Shown: positions 1-10,196 of the stretch, piece by piece
How the letters are laid out: each line of letters opens with the position of its first letter
Position numbering within the stretch: position 1 is the stretch's first letter
From: Ascarosepion bandense
Lineage: Eukaryota; Mollusca; Cephalopoda; Sepiida; Sepiidae
Direction: 5' to 3'
Length of the DNA stretch: 64,000 nucleotides
NCBI GenBank assembly: GCA_037127315.1
Contig: JBBBDQ010001027.1
Coordinates: 117,001 to 181,000, forward strand
Notes under the pieces: model-generated
Seen by the model: only the letters and a program-made list of their open reading frames with translations
Told to the model about the DNA's origin: nothing
Databases searched by the model: none
Translations under genes and position numbers: made by a program

Positions 1-42
1 CAAGAAAATCGGTTCAACCATTTCGGAATCTGTAGGTAACAG

Positions 43-86
<44 letters not shown>

Positions 87-115
87 ACAAAGTTTCATTT
101 ATAAATAAGTTTAGA
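1..115 (-). mobile_element. Helitron 5' end (family A), cut by window edge
   Basis: Read on the minus strand this begins TCTAAACTTATTTATAAATG after a flanking A, then a (TG)n run (45-83 on +). The same end, (CA)n run and internal sequence (ggttca.ccattt) recur at the 5' end of the complete element at 30662-32123. A 5' TC next to an A is what Helitrons show. The rest lies before position 1. Confidence 0.6.
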
Positions 116-530
116 TTAGATAGATAAACTAGCAGTAAATACCTGCCATTGCACAGGATGGAAAGAATAAGATTTCCAATGGGAAATTTAATTTTTTTTA
201 TACAACCAGCAACTGCAGACATTAAATATGGGAGATAATTCTTATATTTTTGAAAGAATTATTATCCCTGTAAAAGTTACTGCGTTGAACTTGGCTTTAA
301 CAAAAAGAAGCACTTGAAAATAAGAAATTAAAGCTATGATTAAACTGATGAACCATGCACAGTTTCTTTTTCTTTGTTGTGTAGAATAATAAATTTTCAA
401 TGGATGTGTAAGTTTTGAAACAAATTGGATGAAAAATGTAAAAGTGTATGTTAAAAGAAATCAGTGAGGGTATACACACACACACACTAACACAAATCTT
501 CACTTTTATGTTTTTATATATATTTTTTTT
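116..530. other. Unassigned AT-rich sequence
   Basis: I see no gene or element here beyond a short (CA)n run near 474-487. The ORFs are low-complexity. Confidence 0.5.
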
Positions 531-1440
531 AATCGTTTCACCCCAAGCAAAGCGGTACTGCCACTGATGCGCAGGGAGCTAAATAAAAGTAAAAGTTTAG
601 ATCGAAGAAGTGTAAAGAGAAAGACATACCAGTTACCAGGGGTGTCAGAGAAAGGGCAAGAGAAGGATGGGAACACAGGTGTGAAGACAGTTGCGAAGGT
701 AGAGAGAAAGGAAAAGCACAAGATATACAGGGTGATGTAGAAAGGACTGGAGTTAAATGGATAAGAGATGGGAATTGACATTGCATTCAAATTCTTGGAG
801 GTTGTAGCCATCAGGAAAACAAGTATATGGAAGGGAGTTCCACAGGTGGAAAGGGTGAGAAAAGAAGCTGCTGGAGAATAATTGTCGGCTGCATTTGGTT
901 GATCTAACTGTAAATGGGTGGGACCTTGTGTTGAGTTGTGCGGGAATAAATACGAACAACAGAAAATTATATTAAATAAATGTATTACGGAAGAAAATAG
1001 TATTTACAAAGTGGGGTTAGTAATCATACAGGAAACATAGTATTTAATTGTACGTCTCTTCGTACGATGTAGAGTCCGATTATAATCACTTCCGGTTGAC
1101 TACCGGAAGTATCCGACTGACACAGTTCCAATCACTCTAGCACTGGTATATCGCTACTGTGACATTACCGCCAACAACACCAAGGTCTTGACACTACCAC
1201 TATTTGTAGTGCATGGAATAGTTCATTTATCATTAAAATGGTGGAGAGCGCCCTAACACCTTGTTGCCAGTCTGGTTGCATGAGTAAATTCTTGTGGTGA
1301 GGGCACCAGTGATTTAAGTTTGTCAGAGTAGAAGCCATGAAAATATGTGTAGAATAGACAGAGAGAAGCCACATCCCACTGGTGAGAAAGTGGAGTCGAG
1401 CTGCAAAGTCGAGACCTATCGCATTACATATTCTCCTTTA
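531..1440 (-). pseudogene. Jockey/CR1-like LINE 3' end, split by an insertion
   Basis: Minus-strand remnant of the C-terminal end of a non-LTR retrotransposon reverse transcriptase. The conserved tail is readable as SSFFSHPFHLWNSLPYTCFP followed by DGYNLQEF near 760-900. The 3' UTR tail is the rc of the caccccaagcaaagcgg segment at 538-554. The homology to the better copy at 10197-11007 stops near 957 and resumes near 1304 to about 1440, so roughly 345 bp has been inserted. It is non-functional. Confidence 0.7.
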
Positions 1441-1479
1441 AAGCCTGTCTATCAATATTAGTAAATTCTATTGCACATT

Positions 1480-1745
1480 ACATTGAAACACTGATTTCCA
1501 TGTGATCACTGAAGTCAAACAACATTGAGCCTAAGTACCTAGATCACTTGAGAATACCAGGAGCTGTAAGCTTAGATGTACAGATGATGTCAAAATAATA
1601 GATTGGAATTGTTAATCGGAAACCTGATTTCTGATTCCAGTTGGATTAATTATATTCCCTTACACACAAATACACTTGAGAAGGTATCTATCCTCTTCTT
1701 CCCCCAGCCATGAGTTAAATAGTAAGACTTGTATGACTAAATCAT
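1480..1745 (+). mobile_element. 5S-headed SINE fused to a tRNA-SINE body
   Basis: 1501-1575 follows the 3' three quarters of 5S rRNA (GATCACTGAAGT, AACATTGAGCC, GAATACCAGGAGCTGTAAGC). It continues into a body (cccttacacacaaatacact, then the agccatgagttaaat block) that is the body of the tRNA-headed SINE family seen complete at 33819-34126. The head is therefore 5S-derived and the body is shared with a tRNA-headed family. Confidence 0.7.
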
Positions 1746-1792
1746 TATTATTTCCAAAAAAATAAAATTCTTACAATTTTAAGATGTTTTAT

Positions 1793-2030
1793 AGCTTTGC
1801 AGCAATGCTGAGTCTGGTTAGTAACTAGATGGGTGACCACTTGGAAATACTAGGTGATGTAAGCTTGGATATGTAGATAATGGCATGGAACTATCAATCA
1901 GAAATCAGAGCTCTAATTCTAGTTGGGTTCATTGTATTCACTTACATGCAAATATGCTTGAGAAAGGTAAGAATCGGCTTTGTCTCAAACCAGCAGCTGT
2001 GGCATAATTACTAAAACATGTATTACTAAA
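1793..2030 (+). mobile_element. Second 5S-headed SINE
   Basis: 1807-1867 matches the 3' half of 5S rRNA (GGTTAGTAACTAGATGGGTG, then GGAAATACTAGGTGATGTAA). The body that follows has the same landmarks as the neighbouring element (cattgtattcacttacatgc, cttgagaaagg). It lies only about 50 bp downstream of the first copy, in the same orientation. Confidence 0.65.
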
Positions 2031-2130
2031 TCATCATGATCTCCAAAAAAAATTCAACTGATCTAAAGTTAAATAAATTGCAATGTGTCGATAACCTTAG
2101 AAAATGAATGAATCAATGAATCAATCAATC

Positions 2131-2247
2131 AATTATAACATAAATATGTTATAATATCGCTACAAAAGTAGCTTGATAAGACACAAGTAGTGTCAAAACA
2201 AAATAGCTACTTTTGTAGTGATATTATAACATATTTATGTTATAATT
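2131..2247. mobile_element. Palindromic MITE-like element
   Basis: 43-bp arms (2131-2173 and 2205-2247) are inverted repeats with one mismatch, around a short centre. Partial copies lie at 13225-13285 and 14475-14547. It has no coding capacity. Confidence 0.75.
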
Positions 2248-2578
2248 CCTGAATAAATATATATATATTTATAGTCATCCACCAGAAGACAGAACAACAA
2301 ATAGTAGAAGAGTGAAGAGATTAAGTCGTTAGAGTCGCAGAGAGCACAGTCTGAAATTAACCATCAGTGACACTCTGAAAATCCCAGACTGCTATTAGTC
2401 TTTATTTTTATAGCTACCTTGGTTGTGGTGCGGTGGATAGCAGCTCGGAATGAGAAATCAGGAAGCTGATATTATAACATATTTATGTTATAATTCCTGA
2501 ATAAATATATATATATTTATAGTCATCCACCAGAAGACAGAACAACAAATAGTAGAAGAGTGAAGAGATTAAGTCGTT
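2220..2578. repeat. Exact 111-bp direct repeat, copies 2220-2330 and 2468-2578
   Basis: I compared the two copies base by base and found no difference. Copy 1 includes the right arm of the palindromic element. Copy 2 sits inside a SINE and separates its head from its tail. Confidence 0.9.
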
Positions 2579-2640
2579 CATCTTTCAAGATATAATCGCC
2601 CAAGTGTGTTCCGTACATGGTACTTAATTGACTGACTGGT
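2415..2640 (+). mobile_element. tRNA-derived SINE (family A) with body replaced
   Basis: 2419-2467 is the tRNA-like head (ggttgtggtgcggtggatag, tcggaatgagaaatc). 2579-2640 is the family's 3' tail (caagtgtgt..cgtacatgg..cttaattgactgactgg). The roughly 200-bp body between them is missing and the 111-bp repeat copy stands in its place. Confidence 0.65.
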
Positions 2641-3777
2641 TCACAGATCATTCCATTCTTCAGAGAGTCAGAGAGGTGTTAGCTGCTCTACAACAATATC
2701 ACACACCACAAAAAGCCAACAGAAAAAGAAACATTATATGGTTTCATCAAACCATACAACAAAAATATAAACACAAATATAGGAAAAATATTCATTAAAC
2801 CCTGATACAAACACTTCCCCATCAAGCTTAAAACTTCATTCGGATCCACAATTTCCACACAAGAGTCTTCGGGATAACTTGAAACATAACTGCTATCGTC
2901 CCTCAAATAACTTTTAGAATAATACAGTAGACCTACTCATAATGTTTCACTGACTAGTATAGTTGAACAAAAACATAACATACATGGCCTCATGATTTCA
3001 TTTAAGCATGAAACAGATTGTTGCTGTTGGGTTTTGACCTTACTGTCTACTTTTATATTTACATAAACAGTATCCCTAACATTGAACACTTTGACTCATA
3101 AATTTAGCAAACCATAAAACTATATTTTTATCATAAATATATATTGAATTTTAGAATGCTATAATTTTAAACAGAAATGTATTTTGTTCTATCATTCACA
3201 CACAAACTAACTTTAGCAACTCATAAACGCACACATTCATACATGATTTCTCTCATCCACATACATTCATACATGATTCTCTCATTTTATTTTTAAAAAG
3301 AAAATTATCCATCACTTGATATGTGTATACATTATTTTGCCATAATTTTAAACGGAAATGTATTGCATTTTGTCATTCACACACATACTAACATTGCCGA
3401 AATATAAACATACTTAATCATATATCGTTTAAATACGCTTGACACATGCATTATTTTCGCATACATAGACTTACATTTAAAACAAACATTTATTGTTTAT
3501 ATTACACGTGGAACACACATATTAACAGTGATAAGTTTTTTTCTCTACACTTAAAAGTATTTATCCATTGCTTTATTAAACGTCATGCATAACTGACCAA
3601 TGAAATCAAACCTCAATCAACATATTGTTTCTGGATTTTAAAAAAAAAATTTTAATTTTTAAATTATCTTTCAATTTTAAAAAGAATCTCTAAAGAAGCT
3701 TGTTAAAATGAAACGTTAGATTAAAGACTTGTTCTTTACTTATTCTATTCATTTTGTCGGATTTCAGTCCATATATT

Positions 3778-3781
<4 letters not shown>
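2641..3781. other. Unassigned, with a degenerate ~180-bp duplication
   Basis: 3157-3250 and 3338-3430 share aattttaaac.gaaatgtatt and tcattcacacaca.actaac blocks, so a unit of about 180 bp has been duplicated in tandem. I recognise nothing else. Confidence 0.5.

Positions 3782-3832
<51 letters not shown>
3782..3832. repeat. (TA)n microsatellite
   Basis: About 51 bp of pure alternating TA. Confidence 0.95.
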
Positions 3833-3835
<3 letters not shown>

Positions 3836-4380
3836 AGGTAGAAAGAAAAAGAGAGAATGGAGAAAGAGGGGAAAAAGAGAAAGATCTTCTGTTTTATAAT
3901 GAATAACAAAGAAAAGAGTAAAATCTGATTTAAGTTGATACAACTAGTAAGTGATTGTTATTGCTTTTGTTTTGTTAAATATTTTATAAGAAATCTGGTT
4001 AGTGTATCTTTTCTGAATATAGTAACAATATAGCAGGAAACGGATAGTATTTCACTAATATTGGTTATAAAATTGTCGTGAAATAAATAAGACACTTCCA
4101 GGAACACAAATGAACTAGACAAGACTCTTTAAATAAAGAACTCAAAGAGAGTTCAGGGACAGGATTCCAAGAGAGTTCTGATAGAGTACCATTGGAGTCA
4201 ATCGAGACATAATATTGTCATTGTTAGTTGCAAGTTATAATGAGGTGACAAGAAATTGAAACTTGTACAGAGTAGAAAAAAAATACCTTTTTTGCTGTGG
4301 CACTGATAACAAGAAATTAGAACTATGTTTGTGCATTTTTTTTTTTTTGTTGTGCATAAAAAAATCAGATATTCTTAAAT

Positions 4381-5299
4381 ATGGAAGAATTATTAACCCA
4401 AGTGGTAAAATTGCAATACACAGCAACAGCAATAAAAGCAACCGTTAAAACTCCAGAAACAGCAACAAAAGTTAATTGAAATAATTCAAAAGAAAACTGA
4501 AAATTATCCAATTTCTTTTGTTCTCAATGCAGTGGCAAATGCCATAGCTGAATTCAAATACAATTTAGATGATGGAATCACCTTTTCTGCTTATTTTAGA
4601 AAATGCAAGCATATTTACAGTGAAAAATGCAGTGACTGGGAAAATAAGAAAAAATACAAGATTTTTGCTGAGAAAGTTAGCACTAATAGAACATGAAAAA
4701 TACTGGAATTTCGTACTGCTGAAAGAAACAGGAGAAATTTACTTTGAAGAGACAGTAAATATTCTGACTAAAATTTTTAGCAAGCAACTTTTTTAATTCA
4801 ATACTTCTTGGAAATTTATAAACCTGACGAAAAAGAAAACAAAGATTCTATCAATTTAAATGAGCCTACTCCAGATATGTTTAAAGGATTAATTTTCTTT
4901 CAAGGGTTAACAGTGAGAAAAGACTCAGAAATACATGCTAGAATCCTAAGAAAGCTGAAACAGAATAAAAAATCAATACTTCAAGAAATATCAGACAAAT
5001 GTCAGAGAATTGTAAATCTGGGATACAATAATGAAGAAATTGAAGAAAAAGAATGTGCATATATACAATCCAAAGAAAAATGTGGAAAAAGAAAAATCAG
5101 TTCATGTTTCACATGTGGAAAATTACATCTTGGAGACAACTATCTCTTTAAGAATTTAAAGGGATACTTAGGTGGAAAAGTAAGGCATAAAAAGTCACAC
5201 TGTAAAACTAAAGCCAGGAAAAGTTCTCACAGAAAAAATATTATACACAGTGTTCAGATGAAAAGAATAATTGCAGAAAATCAAAGAAAATTTGTGTAA
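4381..5299 (+). pseudogene. gag pseudogene of the Ty3/gypsy element
   Basis: The reading begins MEELLTQVVK at 4381 and is broken by stops and shifts. Two longer open pieces lie at 4569-4796 and 4808-5299. Gag-like blocks include FLLRKLALIEHEKYWNFVL, DMFKGLIFFQGL and KCQRIVNLGY. Near 5105-5215 are two degenerate CCHC zinc knuckles. The first, CFTCGKLHLGDNYLF, has Tyr where the last Cys should be; the second, ending KSHC, has lost its first Cys pair. The Mag-like clade call is from memory of such gag proteins. It is not functional. Confidence 0.7.
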
Positions 5300-5319
5300 A
5301 TGGAAATGAATTAAGTGAA

Positions 5320-6640
5320 TGCAAAGATGCAACTAGACTCCAGTATTGATATAACAATAATCAACGAGGCCACATAGAAAGCAAACAGTCAGTCAGTTAA
5401 GTGCCATACGTGATACATGCTTTGGCGATCATGTCTCGAAAGAGACATGACTGACTGGGCAGTAGATTAGCTCGCAGTAGGTTGCCATTGTTTTCTGCAG
5501 TAGACTGGTTGCCGACCAAGGCTATAGAACCCAATCTGTCCTGTTATTTGACTCATAACTAGAGTGGAAAAGATGTATCATATTATTAAGTAGTAATTTT
5601 AGGGCATCAGTTTATTACTTCATAACAATATAAAACTGATCCCCCATTTTATGCCCAGTAGAAGGCTTAATCATGTTTTCAACTATTATATTCAGTCGGT
5701 CAGTTATGTGCCATACGTGATAGATGCTTTGGGTGATTATGTCTCGAAACAGACATGACTAACTGGGCAGAAGATTGCCATTGCTTTCTGCGGTAGACTG
5801 GTTGCCAGCCAAGGCTATAGAACCCAATCTGTCCTGTTATTTAACCCGTAACTGAAGGGAAGAGATGGATTAATACCTTTTCTAAGGGTATTTGTGCATA
5901 AGTGGTTGCATGAAATTCAACTGGAATTCGAACTCAGTTCTCCTATTTCTCATGCCGATATCCACTGCACCACAATGCACATCTTTGGAACGCTTCATTT
6001 TGCAACAAATGTGTAAAAGTAAGGTTTATGTGTTAAAAAATACTCCAGATTTATTCAATGCTGACTGGATTGAATTATTCAAATTATGAAATTTGCTCAT
6101 AAATATTTATTGCAAAAATTTAGTGGACAAGTGGCCTGTTTAAAAAAAAATGTAAAAAATTTAAAGGAAGAATTGAAAAAATGTTTTCTAGATGTTCTGT
6201 CGGATGAGTTGAGTTAGCATTCACAAGTCAAAGCAAAATTTCAAGCGAAAAATGGGTCGCCACCAGTATTTAAACTGAAACTATTCACAGAATTGGATCA
6301 AATCAATAAAAAGTTAGACAGACTTGAAAAGATGGGTGTAATTGAAAAAATTGACTAATTAAAATGGGCAGCACCATCAGCTTTTAAGAAAAAAAAATAA
6401 TAAACAAAAATTTAGCACACATTTAGCACATTCATTAGCAAGTTCAGAGGAAATTTTTGCAAAATTAAATGGTAGAAAAATGTTTTCAAAATTGTTTTTT
6501 TCTGAGGCATATTTGCGAATAAAAGTTGAAGAAGAATTTAAAAGAAACAGAAAGAGAAAGAAGGAAGTAAAAAAAGGAAAAAATATAGTGAAAGGAAAAA
6601 AGGGAAAACAACAGGCAGAAAAGTTCTACTGAAGAAAGGC
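5320..6640 (+). pseudogene. pol pseudogene (protease and RT start)
   Basis: LDSSIDITIINEAT at about 5325-5370 is a retropepsin start in which the DTGS active-site motif reads DSSI. After the SINE insertion the frame continues with pieces such as LKNTPDLFNADWIELFK and, near 6290-6360, DRLEKMGVIEKID plus WAAPSAF, then AKLNGRKMFSKL and EAYLRIKVEEE. These are the N-terminal landmarks of a gypsy RT. The catalytic YxDD region is absent, so the element is internally deleted. Confidence 0.7.
5386..5983 (-). mobile_element. Two family A SINEs in tandem, minus strand
   Basis: 5386-5582 is a SINE lacking its head. 5693-5983 is complete: read on the minus strand it starts GATGTGCATTGTGGTGCAGT (box A region), has a box B-like GAGTTCGAATTCC, a body with ttgggttctatagcc and cagtctacc, and ends in the tgccatacgtgat-type tail. 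The 110-bp spacer is the same as in the pair at 13290-13908, so the pair is itself a repeated unit. Confidence 0.8.
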
Positions 6641-7135
6641 CTGCAAGAGAGGGAGAAGCTACGCAAGTACTTTATGATGTTTTTGATGTACCAACATCCC
6701 AAGAATCTTTTAAATGTACAATTATGAGTAGCACATAAAAGAAATGTACGGAAAAACTAGTGGTTGACCGAAAACAAAAAAAAAATACAAAGTTCGGCAT
6801 GTGGCAAACTAACCAGAAAAATAAGGGATGAATACTAACAAATAAAATCAAATATATAAAAAATCTCAAAAGTGGATGATATTATGAAGTAAATAGGACA
6901 TCTCCAGTAACAAAAACGAACAAGGCAAGATGCCTTGAATAAAGAACTCAAGGAGAATTCAAGGGCAGAGTTTCAAGGGAGTTCTGATAATGTTCTGATA
7001 GAGTCTTTGTTAGAGTCAGCCGAGATATATTATAACTATTAGTAGCGAGTTATAACAAAAACAACAAAGAATTCAAATTAAAACTGCTTGGTATTAGTAT
7101 TCTTGTTCCATGTGCCATGTCTCTTCATAACTCTC

Positions 7136-7346
7136 TGTTGTGGGATCTCCCCTTTTTCTATGTTAATGGACTCGACGAGTATACATATACTCCTGCCATA
7201 ATGAGATCTGGTAGTTACCGCATGAGTACCATAAGTTACTGAGAGATAATGAAGTTACACAGAGAATACCAAGTCAGTAGTCATAGTAGCTCTGATCTCC
7301 GCTCAGCCAGAATAGTTTTACACAGATATACTAATTCCAGCACGGC

Positions 7347-7387
<41 letters not shown>

Positions 7388-7523
7388 CTAACTATTCGTA
7401 TTCCTGGATTACTAACCTGCATCCCAGTTGTATCTTTACATTTAATATAACCTATTTTTCTATCTCAAATATCTGTTTTGTCGTTCTTTATTTTGTGTGG
7501 TTCCTCACCCGGAATCCACAACA
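7136..7523 (+). mobile_element. Solo LTR with 5-bp target duplication
   Basis: It begins TGTTGTGGGATC and ends GGAATCCACAACA, so the termini are an 8-bp inverted repeat (TGTTGTGG/CCACAACA) of the TG..CA type. CTCTC flanks both sides (7131-7135 and 7524-7528). It is homologous to the LTR at 15080-15378 but carries an added (TA)n run at 7351-7385. Without internal sequence on either side it is a solo LTR. Confidence 0.85.
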
Positions 7524-8209
7524 CTCTCCTTAATTTCCTACTTGTTTTTACAAAAAAGTTTTAATTCATGAAGTAGTTGTAAAAATAAGGAAATTAGAAA
7601 TAGAACATTTGAAAGATGCTAGAATTTTTGAGAAAATTCCAGTAGATTTGAGAGATTTCGAGAAATATGCAAATTAGGTGTTCGCCCCTATAAAAATAGG
7701 TTTTGGGAAGAGAGTAGTTAGTTGTTAACAGGATTTGTTGACATTATCAAATCCAGCCCGATTTGTGGATCTGTGCATCCAGCCAAAAGTATCTCTAAGA
7801 AAAGTTGCCGACCAACTAAAACTTGAAAGAGAACCTCATGGAACTAAATGGGTAAATAAATATTTTTGACTCTTTCATTGACCTTACTGGAAATTATTCT
7901 TTATAAATACATTTGAGGACTTTCATAAAGTATAGCACTTAAACTACTTCTCTAAGTTAACTGGGTAAAGATACTTCACACCTTCTTTCCCCTTCATAAC
8001 ACTTACCTGTCACTCTGCCAGTAGTAAACTCTATGTTTTCTATTCGAATGCAAAAAAAATTGTATATTTGTAATATATTTTATTTTGTGTAATCATAAAT
8101 TAAATATTTGTTTGTGATTAAGCTCTGGGTTTTGGTCAATCATTTTCTTTTTCTTTTGTTACACTTAACACATAACAGTAATAGTATTCTTGCCATATCC
8201 GTTCATAGC
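7524..8209. other. Unassigned; possible LTR remainder with TATA-like site
   Basis: TATAAAAATAGG near 7690 followed by agagagtagttagttg looks like a pol II core promoter. Since the solo LTR lies between this and the gypsy end repeat, it may be the rest of the gypsy 3' LTR. That is a guess. Confidence 0.35.
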
Positions 8210-9425
8210 TCTCCACAGTTTCCTACTCTTTGTAATTCTTTATAAATTTTGTCTTTTTGTTAACTCTTCTACACCTTATTCCACCATCCATTTGCTCAAG
8301 TTCATGAGGTAGGTTATGCATTGTTTTTCTCTGTCCTTCTTTGCCTTCAATCTGTCTTGTGAGTATCAAATTTTCCAAGCCCTCTTTCCTCATAACGTGC
8401 CCTAGAAATTTCAACTATTTCTTTCCTACTTTATGTAGGTTATGCATTGTTTTCCTCTGTCCTTGTTTGCCTTCAATCTGTCTTGTGAGTATCAAATTTT
8501 CCAAGTTCCTTTTCCTCATTACGTGCCCTAGAAATTTCAACTATCTCTTTCTGATGTTAAGTATACATGTCCTTTTTGTTTTGATTTTCTCTAAAACTAT
8601 GTTATTGCTTATAAATTTGGTTCATGGTATTCTCAGCTAACTTCCTTATCCATGATTCATTGCTGTATAGGAGAACTGATATTAGTTCGGTACTCTTTTC
8701 TTCTTTCTAATGAAATGTTTCTTAATACTTTGCTTAGTTTTTGGAAAGCATCTTGTGCTGTGTCAATGAGTCTTTAGATTTCAATGTCACACTTTCTGTC
8801 CTTTATTAAACCACTTCCTAAATATTTAAATTTTTGTACTTGCTTGATTTTAGTATCTCCAATTGTAATTTGTATTTTGGGCCGTCCCTTTTGTTGACAG
8901 TTATGCATTCTTCACACTCCACCCACGTCTATTGAACAGGTGAAGAGGCTCATCCCTTGTTCCCTGTTTAGGATGTGGTTTCCGGTTTTCTCTTTTTCCA
9001 ATCTTTTTACTCTTACGTAGCCCCCTGCGCATCAGTGGCGTTATCACCTTGCTCGGGGTGATATGATTTTAAAAAAAATCTATCTTCTTCTAATTAATAT
9101 TTAACCTTTTCTTTTTGCTTTCCTTCATTAGCTTTTCTAGGATTCCTTGTAATTTCCTTTCTATATCCGCTATTAACCCTATGTCATCTGCATATCTTAG
9201 TTTGTTGAGATTGTGGCCGTCAATAATGAATCCTGGTAGGACTTCTCATTCTTTCACAGTAAAGGGTGATTAATTCTGGTGAGAAGACTCATCCTTGTCT
9301 TACACCCCTTTCTATTTCTTTATATTCACTGAATTTATTTTTTATTCATACAGGTGGTTTGCGGATAGGTTCTGGATTATTTTAATATACTTTCCAAATA
9401 TTTCAAGTTTACTTAACAGTTCCAA
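8210..9425 (-). pseudogene. RTE-like LINE fragment, minus strand
   Basis: The minus strand encodes the C-terminal part of an RTE-type reverse transcriptase. Blocks such as FLGHVMRKEGLENLILTRQI are readable at 8340-8415. The catalytic motif reads RYADDIGLIADIE around 9165-9197. A stretch at 8410-8530 repeats the one before it (tatgcattgttt.cctctgtcctt), an internal tandem duplication. It is interrupted by the short element at 8916-9077 and broken by many shifts and stops. Confidence 0.75.
8916..9077 (+). mobile_element. Short retroelement with LINE-type 3' tail, nested in RTE
   Basis: It starts at cactccacccacgtcta and ends gtagccccctgcgcatcagt, ggcgttatcaccttgctcgg, ggtgatatgatt plus an A-rich end. 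A second copy at 16568-16745 has the same 5' boundary. Its tail is the reverse complement of the tails of the minus-strand Jockey/CR1-like LINEs here, so it borrows or shares their 3' end. Confidence 0.65.
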
Positions 9426-9427
9426 TT

Positions 9428-9700
9428 GTCTATGGCTATATCGTGTTGAATACACAGGTTCTCGTCTGACCACTGAAGTTAAGAAACATCGAGCTTGGTC
9501 AGTACTTAAATGGGTGAAAATTTGGGAATACCAGGTGTTGTAAACGTAAAGATCAAGAATTGTCCGCCGGTCCTTCAGGTCTGTGGATTGGGCCCATAAA
9601 AAAACAGTTTGTTATGGAAACAGTAACAAAAAGTTACTGCCCTACACACCATTGGGTGTAAAAGGGTGAGATGATGATGATGATGATGATGATGTAAGAG
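9428..9700 (+). mobile_element. SINE with full-length 5S rRNA-like head
   Basis: 9428-9547 is 120 nt with 5S landmarks throughout: GTCTATGGCTATAT, TTGAATACACAGGTTCTCGT, CCACTGAAGTTAAG, AACATCGAGC, GTCAGTACTTAAATGGGTGA and GGGAATACCAGGTGTTGTAA. The 3' body (gggcccataaaaaaacagtt, ctacacaccattgggtgtaa) is the body of the tRNA-headed SINE at 19088-19336, and it ends in a (GAT)n run. This is therefore a retroposon rather than a simple 5S pseudogene. Confidence 0.8.
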
Positions 9701-9924
9701 TTCCAAAGGTTATTTGTGATGTATTTTGTTGATTGATTGTTTTGTTTGTTTATCAGCACCTTTATTGGTCATTTAATTTTCTTGGGAGTTTGAAGTCATA
9801 AAAATATATGTTGTTCTGATTTCACAGTTGAATACATGGTAGGTGATTCTCTGCTTTTTGCATATACATGTTTGAGTGAACATAATAACGAGAGGCAATG
9901 ATATGATTTTGTTTATTTTTTATA

Positions 9925-10196
9925 ATCGTGCAGCCCCAATCAAGGCATTTTACTGCCACTGTTGTGCAGGGGGTTACATAGGAGGAATGTTATGAGAAAA
10001 AGTGACCAGTTATAGAGGGTGTCAGGAAGTGGGTAAGAGAAGGATGACTGTGGCCATAAAGTGAGGGATCTGTTGATAAGCCATAGAAAATGAATCAATC
10101 AGTTGATGAATACTGATTAGTTACACATGCATGTCTTTTAGATTTATTTACATTCTCTGGAATATAAATGTATAGAAATTGGTTTTTATAATCATA
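9925..10196 (-). mobile_element. LINE 3' tail fragment upstream of a fuller LINE
   Basis: The tail (agccccaatcaaggcatttt through gtgtcaggaagtgggtaaga) is that of the LINE that follows. Its junction with about 120 bp of other sequence (tgttgataagcc, tactgattagttacacatgc, ctggaatataaatgtataga) recurs at 63115-63440, so this double tail is a repeated composite. Confidence 0.65.

Larger units (their letters stand above)
4078..7090 (+). mobile_element. Decayed Ty3/gypsy LTR retrotransposon
   Basis: A direct repeat of about 170 bp bounds the element: 4083-4250 and 6888-7055 share gaactagaca.gactc-type, aataaagaactcaa.gagag and agttctgata blocks. Between them are gag with zinc knuckles, a protease remnant and the N-terminal part of reverse transcriptase, in that order. 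RNase H and integrase are not seen. Two SINEs (5386-5983) are inserted in the protease region. The flanking repeats are probably LTR remnants, but I cannot fix their ends. Confidence 0.65.

Noticed and set aside
4263..4448. Short ORF pair at the gypsy 5' side
   Set aside because: Low complexity and upstream of the gag-like start at 4381; no homology seen.
9428..9547. Functional 5S rRNA gene
   Set aside because: It has many changes from conserved 5S positions and is followed directly by a SINE body instead of a T-run terminator.
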